Position numbers and translations under genes: made by a program. DNA of 9,899 bases from Clostridia bacterium (lineage in GTDB: Bacteria; Bacillota; Clostridia; Oscillospirales; Acutalibacteraceae): positions 1 through 9,899 of the forward strand of contig JAFVAZ010000065.1 of assembly GCA_017480265.1 (NCBI GenBank), given 5' to 3'. This document shows, piece by piece, positions 5,049 to 9,899 of the stretch; positions within the stretch are counted from its first letter, which is position 1; the number at the start of each line of letters is the position of its first letter. The notes beneath the pieces were generated by a model, which did not search any database, had not been told where the DNA came from, and was given only the letters and a program-made list of their open reading frames with translations.

Positions 5049-7745
5049 TTACTTTAAGCGGAAATCTTCATAATCTAGTGAAAGATTTGGATTATAGTAA
5101 GGGTCACCTTTTTTAAGTTCATCGCGCCATTTTTCTTTAAATCTTTTTACTTCAGAATTAAACCGTTTAATTTTTTCTGGCGTATCTTCATATCCACGGC
5201 TTTTTGATTCATAATGATAAAGCTCAGCAAATGGTGTAAAAACTATCAAGTACCCTAATTTTCTTATTTTCATACATAAGTCTACATCATTAAATGCGAC
5301 TTTAAACTCTTCATCAAAACCATTTACTCCATCAAAAACTTTTCTTGATAGCATCATACAAGCACCGGTTACAGCAGATAAATTCTGTGAAACAGAAATT
5401 CTAAACATATATCCTGGATGAGACTTACTAAACCCTTTATGAGAATGTCCTGCAAATCCACCTATCCCTAAAATAACTCCCGCATGTTGAATAGTATCAT
5501 CGGGGTAATATAGCATGGCTCCTACTGCCCCCACGTCTTCCCTTTGCGCATACATTAGCATTTCTTGTATCCAATCAGGGGTGATTATCTCGGTATCATT
5601 ATTTAAAAGTATCAAATATTCTCCATTTGAATTCTTTACGCCCCAATTATTAATTTCTGAATAATTAAACTCGCCAATTTCATAGCTCAAGACTTTTATA
5701 TTATCGTAATTGGAAGTTAAATAATCGTAATAATTAAAGGTCTTTTCTCTTTTGCTGTTATTTTCTACTATTACAATCTCGTAGTTATCGTAAGTAGTTG
5801 AGGAAATAATTGATTCTATGCATTTTTTCAAATCTTTTTTATGATCGCAATTTGGAATTATTATAGAGACTAATGGATGTATTTTTATCTCATACTTTAT
5901 TCTATAAGCGGTAGGACAAACTTCTGTACTTGTAACCTCACAATTATATCCACTTCTTACTATACTATCGTGCACAGCTTTTTTCCCAGCTTCTATAGCA
6001 TAAGTTTTAGCTTCTATGCCAGATGCAACGGATCCTTTATGCGACCGCCAAAAATACATGATTTTTCTTATGTGATATATTTTTTTAGCCTTTTCTGTAA
6101 GTCTTAAAATCATATCGTGGTCTTGACTTCCATTATACTCGCTGCTAAATTTCCCGGTCTTTTCTAAAAGCGCACCAGAAAAAACTGTAAAATGGCAAAT
6201 GTAATTTATCGACCTTAAATAATCTATGGAAAAGTCCGGTTTAAAGTGATAAGCCACTATGTTTTTTATATTATTCCCCACAAAAGGAGCTTCATCTGAA
6301 TAAATAAAATCTGCATTGTGCTCACAAATAGCTCTCATATTTTCGTAAAGAGCACTAGGGTGCAGTACATCATCATGATCTAAAAGGCAAATATATTCAC
6401 CCGAAGCCATGTCTAAAGCAGCATTTGTGTTCTCTGCTATGCCCGCATTTTTCGCTAATTTCTTATAAACTATTCTACGGTCTTTATTTATATATCCTCC
6501 CACACATTTTTCTACATTGCCATGGCTTTCGTCACTGCCATCGGCCAAACACAGCTCCCAGTTCTTATATGTCTGGGCCTGTACGGATTCTATCATGGCT
6601 TGTAAAAATTTAATGGGCGTATTATAAAGAGGCACAACAATAGAAAATTTTATATCTTTGTCGAATTTTGCAGACTCCTGTTCAAGGCGCTCTTTTTTTG
6701 AAAGCTTACAAAATTTCGAAGCATTCCCTATTTTCAAAAAATTTCTAATGATACTCAATAGCCTTTGCCGTCCGCTTTTAGATAGCGATAATTTTACAAT
6801 TTTTATAATTTTTCTTGTCAATTTAAATCTTTGCAATGTTTTTTTGATTTTACCGGTAATGATCCTACACGGCTTCGTCATTCTCCAATATTGAGAAGAT
6901 AAGATTTCATTGCGTTCTGATAAAACTTGTCGGTTTATTTTTTGTAAGTTTTCTACCTTTTTTTGTAAATTCTCTATGTTTTTATTCAAGCGAGAATTTT
7001 TCTTGCTTAGTTTTTTATTTTCAAAACTAAGTAATCTTTTTTCTTCTTTGACTTTTTCAAACTCATCTAATTGGCAGTTTTTATTTTGCAAGTCTGCTTC
7101 CAACCTTTTCAATTTTAAATTTTCTAATCTATCGTGTATCTCATAGTCAAAGATAACATTCGGGAAGTCTGATTTTCTCCTAAATAGCATGGCATGTCCA
7201 CATATAAAATCAACCGGTATAACATGGTCTCTAAAAAAGCCATTTTTCGCAAATTCTTTACACCAATACTCCTGTTGCTGCACGTTTACGTGAGTAATAT
7301 TTTCGATATCGCTAGGAGTAGAGGTAAATATGATGGTATCGCTGTATTGGCAAAGATTTGCGATTGCTTTTATTCCATCATCAGGAAATAAATGCTCCAA
7401 AACTTCAATTGTAATAACTAAGTCGTATTTTGTAGGGAAATTATCCGGCAATTTTTCAGTAATTGAATGCACAACGCAGTACGGTTTGATCTTTTCATCT
7501 ACGTTAGATATAGCATAATCAGAGATGTCAACCCCGTAAGCTTCTATCCCTTTTTCCCGCAGAGCTTCCACCAAATATCCCATTGCGCATCCAGCATCTA
7601 ATACAGTTCTTGGGTTGAATTTTCTTATTATTTCTGTTGCAATCTTACTAAAGAAATTTTTCCAATATTCCTTGTCATTGTAATCTGAACCCGTATGCTC
7701 TTTAAAAAAATCATTAAAGAAAAATTCACCGTAAACTTTATCCAT
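5049..7745 (-). CDS. Fusion protein: SAM methyltransferase, coiled coil, two GT2 glycosyltransferase domains
   Basis: An 898-residue soluble protein, probably assembling and modifying a surface glycan at the inner membrane face. Residues about 25-190 are a class I SAM methyltransferase: motif I VLDAGCAMGYL (48-58), YGVDIS (70-75), YDLVITIEVLEHL (107-119). Residues about 205-282 are a Lys/Glu/Leu-rich heptad stretch predicted as coiled coil, followed by SSQYWRMTKPCR and a basic linker. The first GT-A family 2 domain (about 366-620) has FSIVVPLYN, the metal-binding LLDHDD (454-459) and QDHD (541-544) as likely base region. The second (about 623-860) has VSIIIPN, LLNNDTE (713-719) and FNDVD (818-822). 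Both active-site sets look intact. ATG at 7745 follows AAGGTGA at 7752-7758, and a good promoter lies just upstream. It is first in the operon with the Wzm/Wzt-type exporter. The modified sugar and linkages are unknown; methylation of the glycan is inferred from context. Confidence 0.93.
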   Translation of the reverse strand: MDKVYGEFFFNDFFKEHTGSDYNDKEYWKNFFSKIATEIIRKFNPRTVLDAGCAMGYLVEALREKGIEAYGVDISDYAISNVDEKIKPYCVVHSITEKLPDNFPTKYDLVITIEVLEHLFPDDGIKAIANLCQYSDTIIFTSTPSDIENITHVNVQQQEYWCKEFAKNGFFRDHVIPVDFICGHAMLFRRKSDFPNVIFDYEIHDRLENLKLKRLEADLQNKNCQLDEFEKVKEEKRLLSFENKKLSKKNSRLNKNIENLQKKVENLQKINRQVLSERNEILSSQYWRMTKPCRIITGKIKKTLQRFKLTRKIIKIVKLSLSKSGRQRLLSIIRNFLKIGNASKFCKLSKKERLEQESAKFDKDIKFSIVVPLYNTPIKFLQAMIESVQAQTYKNWELCLADGSDESHGNVEKCVGGYINKDRRIVYKKLAKNAGIAENTNAALDMASGEYICLLDHDDVLHPSALYENMRAICEHNADFIYSDEAPFVGNNIKNIVAYHFKPDFSIDYLRSINYICHFTVFSGALLEKTGKFSSEYNGSQDHDMILRLTEKAKKIYHIRKIMYFWRSHKGSVASGIEAKTYAIEAGKKAVHDSIVRSGYNCEVTSTEVCPTAYRIKYEIKIHPLVSIIIPNCDHKKDLKKCIESIISSTTYDNYEIVIVENNSKREKTFNYYDYLTSNYDNIKVLSYEIGEFNYSEINNWGVKNSNGEYLILLNNDTEIITPDWIQEMLMYAQREDVGAVGAMLYYPDDTIQHAGVILGIGGFAGHSHKGFSKSHPGYMFRISVSQNLSAVTGACMMLSRKVFDGVNGFDEEFKVAFNDVDLCMKIRKLGYLIVFTPFAELYHYESKSRGYEDTPEKIKRFNSEVKRFKEKWRDELKKGDPYYNPNLSLDYEDFRLK

Positions 7746-7786
7746 TTATATTCACCTTATAGATATTTCTAAAAATTTTAAATATA

Positions 7787-7815
7787 AGTATAATCCAAAA
7801 ATAAATTAAGCTCAA
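7787..7815 (-). promoter_or_regulatory. Promoter of the glycan export operon
   Basis: On the minus strand, TTGAGC (7810-7815) and TATACT (7787-7792) are separated by exactly 17 bases in an AT-rich region. Transcription would start near 7780, giving an untranslated leader of about 35 bases before the ATG at 7745. No other good promoter is seen before the first gene. Confidence 0.75.
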
Positions 7816-7832
7816 GGTAAAAATATTTTACC
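7816..7832. promoter_or_regulatory. Perfect palindrome next to the -35 box, possible operator
   Basis: GGTAAAA and TTTTACC are perfect inverted 7-base arms around ATA, directly abutting the -35 box of the glycan operon promoter. A site there could bind a dimeric regulator acting at that promoter. No matching regulator gene is in the window, and an AT-rich palindrome can arise by chance. Confidence 0.4.
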
Positions 7833-7845
7833 TATGTGCTTTAAT

Positions 7846-7866
7846 CATTGCCACGCGAGGGCAATG
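7846..7866. repeat. Inverted repeat, possible end of a decayed IS element
   Basis: CATTGCC and GGCAATG are perfect 7-base arms around a 7-base centre. The right arm runs into GCAAAAGGCGAAT, which resembles the minus-strand sequence GCAAAAAGGGAAT next to the inverted repeat at 134-148 by the other IS1-type fragment. It lies just before the transposase remnant. It may be the left end of a shrunken IS copy; this is inference from short matches. Confidence 0.35.
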
Positions 7867-7876
7867 CAAAAGGCGA

Positions 7877-8050
7877 ATGGGTTTTAGAAGAATTGAAAGA
7901 TTGCTTCATGCTAGCCATGTATCAGTGATAAATTGGGTAAAAAAGCACCCAATGAAAATGCGTAAACAAGAGGAAAAAAAGCAAAGACAGACAATGGAAA
8001 TATTGAACAAAGCCGCAAAATTTTTAATAAAGACCCGGGTAAAGGAATGA
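7877..8050 (+). pseudogene. IS1-type transposase remnant (helix-turn-helix part)
   Basis: The gap between the glycan operon and pnp has no intact gene. In it lies an open stretch encoding 57 residues that begins MGFRRIERLLHASHVSVIN and continues with WVKKHP. This is the helix-turn-helix that follows the zinc ribbon in IS1-like transposases (pattern G-F-R-x-I-x-R-x-L-x-x-S-H-x-S-V-x-x-W-V-K). The zinc ribbon that should precede it is absent, and after WVKKHP the sequence becomes a basic tail with no recognisable DDE catalytic domain, ending in TGA at 8048-8050. No ribosome site precedes the ATG at 7877. It is best read as an internally deleted, dead copy of an element related to the one at 1-101. 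Expression as a small DNA-binding protein is unlikely but not excluded. Confidence 0.65.
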
Positions 8051-8089
8051 GCAAAAATAGGTTTAAAATAAGGTTTAAATAAATTTGCA

Positions 8090-8125
8090 AAAAAAGAATT
8101 GGGTTGCAGCGTTAACCCAATTTTT
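8090..8125. terminator. Bidirectional terminator, mainly for pnp
   Basis: AATTGGGTT (8097-8105) and AACCCAATT (8114-8122) form a perfect 9-base-pair stem with an 8-base loop. Read on the minus strand, the stem is followed by C and seven Ts, a good rho-independent terminator 22 bases past the pnp stop. On the plus strand it is followed by a short T run, so it may also stop transcription entering from the transposase remnant side. Confidence 0.85.
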
Positions 8126-8143
8126 GTGCTTATATTCTGTAAT

Positions 8144-9899
8144 TTAGGCTAAAGCAGCTTTTCGTGAAAGATTTATCCTGCCTTTGTCATCAATCTCCGT
8201 TATCTTTACTATGACGCTATCTCCTACATTGACTGCATCCGTAACTTTGTTGACGCGCTTTGTATCTAGTTGCGAGATATGGCAAAGGCCTTCCTTGCCT
8301 GGAGCGATTTCTATAAAGGCGCCAAAATCCATGATCCTAGTGACGGTACCCGTATAGATCTCTCCCACTACAGGGTCTGTCACAATAGATTTGATGATAT
8401 CGCGTGCTTTTTGGCAATTGCCGAGGTCTATACCAGAGATAAATATTTCTCCATTTTCTTCTATATCTACCTTCACGTCACAATCCGTACAGATTTTTTG
8501 CACGATCTTGCCTCCGCTACCTATTACATCGCGGATTTTGTCTACATCTATAGTTATCGATAGCATTTTCGGCGCATATTTAGAAAGTTCCTCTATAGGC
8601 TTGTCTATGGCTTTTAGCATTACTTCATCTAAGATGTAATTTCGAGCTTTGTGGGTTTTCTCGAGTGCTTCCTTGATGATTTCTGGAGTAAGACCATCGA
8701 TCTTGAGGTCCATCTGGATGGCTGTGATGCCTTTGTGAGTGCCGGCTACTTTAAAGTCCATATCGCCGAAAAAATCTTCCACTCCTTGTATGTCTACCAT
8801 GGTCATCCACTTGTCGCCTTTTGTGATCAATCCGCACGAGATCCCAGCTACCGGAGCTTTGATCGGCACTCCTGCATCCATCAATGCTAAAGTAGACCCA
8901 CATACAGAACCTTGTGAAGTTGAACCATTTGAAGATAATACCTCTGAGACTAACCGGATAGTGTAAGGGAATTCATCGGAATTAGGTATCACAGGTTCCA
9001 GAGCTCTTTCCGCCAGCGCTCCGTGACCTATCTCCCTCCTGCCAGGACCGCGAGAAGGCCGAGTCTCTCCCGTGGAATAAGAAGGGAAGTTATAGTGATG
9101 AATATAACGCTTATTTTCTTCTCCATCCAACCCATCCAGTAACTGCTGGTCGCCGACTGTACCAAGGGTCACAACGGTTAGAACTTGTGTTTGTCCCCTT
9201 GAGAAAAGTCCCGAGCCATGAGTGCGTGGCAAAATGCCAACTTCTGCGGCCAAAGGTCTCAGCTCGTCCATTTTTCTTCCATCCACTCGTTTTTGTTCCT
9301 CCAGTAGCCAATGTCTGACTATGGATTTTTGTATCATATATAAGCATTCATCGATTTTTTTAATATCTTCCGGATATAAGTCGTCAAACATTTGATGAGC
9401 TTTTTCGTATATAGGGTTTAATCTAGCTTCTCGGATAGATTTATCGTTGGTGTCTAGTGCTGCTTTCAAGTCATCGCAGAATTCATCTTCAATTTTTTGG
9501 AGCATATCGTAGCTAGGTTCACTTGAAGGATATTCAAATTTTGGCTTTCCTATTTCTTTTTGGATTTCACTTATAAAGTTGATAATTTCTTGATTAGCCT
9601 CGTGCCCTAGCATGATGGCTTTAAAAATATCGTCGTCTGATGCTTCTTTGGCTCCGGCTTCTATCATAGCGACTTTTTGACCGGTAGATGCCACCGTAAC
9701 AGACATGGTAGATTTTTTCCTCTGTTCTGCATTTGGGTTAATTATAAACTCTCCGTCTATGCAGCCCACATTTACTCCGGAAATGGGCCCATTCCATGGT
9801 ATGTCCGAGATGCTTAGAGCTATGGAAGTACCTATCATAGCTGTGATCTCTGGGGAGCAGTCCGGGTCTACAGACATCACAGTACATACTATAGCAACG
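8144..9899 (-). CDS. pnp: Polyribonucleotide nucleotidyltransferase (PNPase), N-terminus beyond window
   Basis: PNPase is a trimeric 3'-5' exoribonuclease that releases nucleoside diphosphates using phosphate; it acts in mRNA decay in the cytoplasm. The last 584 residues are visible; roughly 115 N-terminal residues lie off the right edge. Visible numbering: the end of the first RNase PH domain with SVDPDCSPEITAMIG (around 9-23), the alpha-helical linker (about 95-190), and the second RNase PH domain from VDGRKMDELRP. That domain includes FSRGQTQ, GRREIGHGALAERAL and the catalytic segment EDFFGDMDFKVAGT, where Asp375, Asp381 and Lys383 correspond to E. coli Asp486, Asp492 and Lys494. Then come a KH domain with IGSGGK (460-465) and an S1 domain ending in GRINLSRK. 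All expected residues are present, so the enzyme looks functional. An in-frame GTG at 9880 is internal, not the start. A strong terminator follows the stop. Confidence 0.97.
   Translation of the reverse strand, partial: VAIVCTVMSVDPDCSPEITAMIGTSIALSISDIPWNGPISGVNVGCIDGEFIINPNAEQRKKSTMSVTVASTGQKVAMIEAGAKEASDDDIFKAIMLGHEANQEIINFISEIQKEIGKPKFEYPSSEPSYDMLQKIEDEFCDDLKAALDTNDKSIREARLNPIYEKAHQMFDDLYPEDIKKIDECLYMIQKSIVRHWLLEEQKRVDGRKMDELRPLAAEVGILPRTHGSGLFSRGQTQVLTVVTLGTVGDQQLLDGLDGEENKRYIHHYNFPSYSTGETRPSRGPGRREIGHGALAERALEPVIPNSDEFPYTIRLVSEVLSSNGSTSQGSVCGSTLALMDAGVPIKAPVAGISCGLITKGDKWMTMVDIQGVEDFFGDMDFKVAGTHKGITAIQMDLKIDGLTPEIIKEALEKTHKARNYILDEVMLKAIDKPIEELSKYAPKMLSITIDVDKIRDVIGSGGKIVQKICTDCDVKVDIEENGEIFISGIDLGNCQKARDIIKSIVTDPVVGEIYTGTVTRIMDFGAFIEIAPGKEGLCHISQLDTKRVNKVTDAVNVGDSVIVKITEIDDKGRINLSRKAALA

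Noticed and set aside
5877..7518. Plus-strand open frames inside the fusion glycosyltransferase gene
   Set aside because: Short, low-complexity and rich in Phe/Ser/Cys, as expected from the reverse complement of an AT-rich gene; no motifs.
7968..7982. Run of seven As followed by G in the IS remnant as a programmed frameshift site
   Set aside because: IS1-type elements can frameshift on A runs, but no downstream catalytic frame is recognisable here, so there is nothing for the shift to express.
1..9899. CRISPR arrays, toxin-antitoxin pairs, phage defence genes, riboswitches
   Set aside because: No regularly spaced repeats, no paired small genes and no conserved leader structure were seen apart from the items listed.

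Overview
The window looks like low-GC Gram-positive (Bacillota, most likely Clostridia) chromosome. Supporting signs are AT-rich genes with AGGAG- or AGGTG-type ribosome binding sites, use of GTG and TTG starts beside ATG, TGA used as stop, a tRNA with encoded CCA, and MurE and PNPase sequences of a clostridial flavour. Genus cannot be read from the sequence alone.

Left to right: (1) The first 101 bases hold the 5' end of a minus-strand IS1-type transposase (zinc-ribbon N-terminus) cut by the window edge. (2) A strong extended -10 promoter drives a tRNA with anticodon CAU (probably Ile2), closed by a strong hairpin terminator. (3) A plus-strand pair, murE and murF, encodes the ligases that add the third residue and D-Ala-D-Ala to the peptidoglycan stem peptide. 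They are not followed by mraY, murD and the rest of the dcw cluster. MurF carries Asn in place of the normally invariant Walker A lysine, plus several other changes at family signature positions. (4) A convergent minus-strand operon of three genes runs from a promoter near 7815 down to 3409. It encodes an 898-residue fusion protein (methyltransferase, long coiled coil, two family-2 glycosyltransferase domains), then the permease and ATPase of a Wzm/Wzt (TagG/TagH)-type polysaccharide exporter. (5) A gap of about 400 bases carries that promoter, two inverted repeats, a decayed IS1-type transposase fragment and a terminator. (6) The right edge holds most of pnp (polynucleotide phosphorylase) on the minus strand, lacking its N-terminus.

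The functional theme is the cell envelope: murE/murF build the peptidoglycan precursor, and the minus-strand operon looks like part of a surface-glycan assembly and export system. In the fusion protein, a possible chain-capping methyltransferase is joined through a coiled coil to two sugar transferases and sits beside an exporter whose ATPase has no glycan-recognition tail. This resembles the logic of the E. coli O9a WbdD/WbdA terminator-polymerase pair, in one chain. It is the most interesting system here, together with the MurF Walker A substitution.
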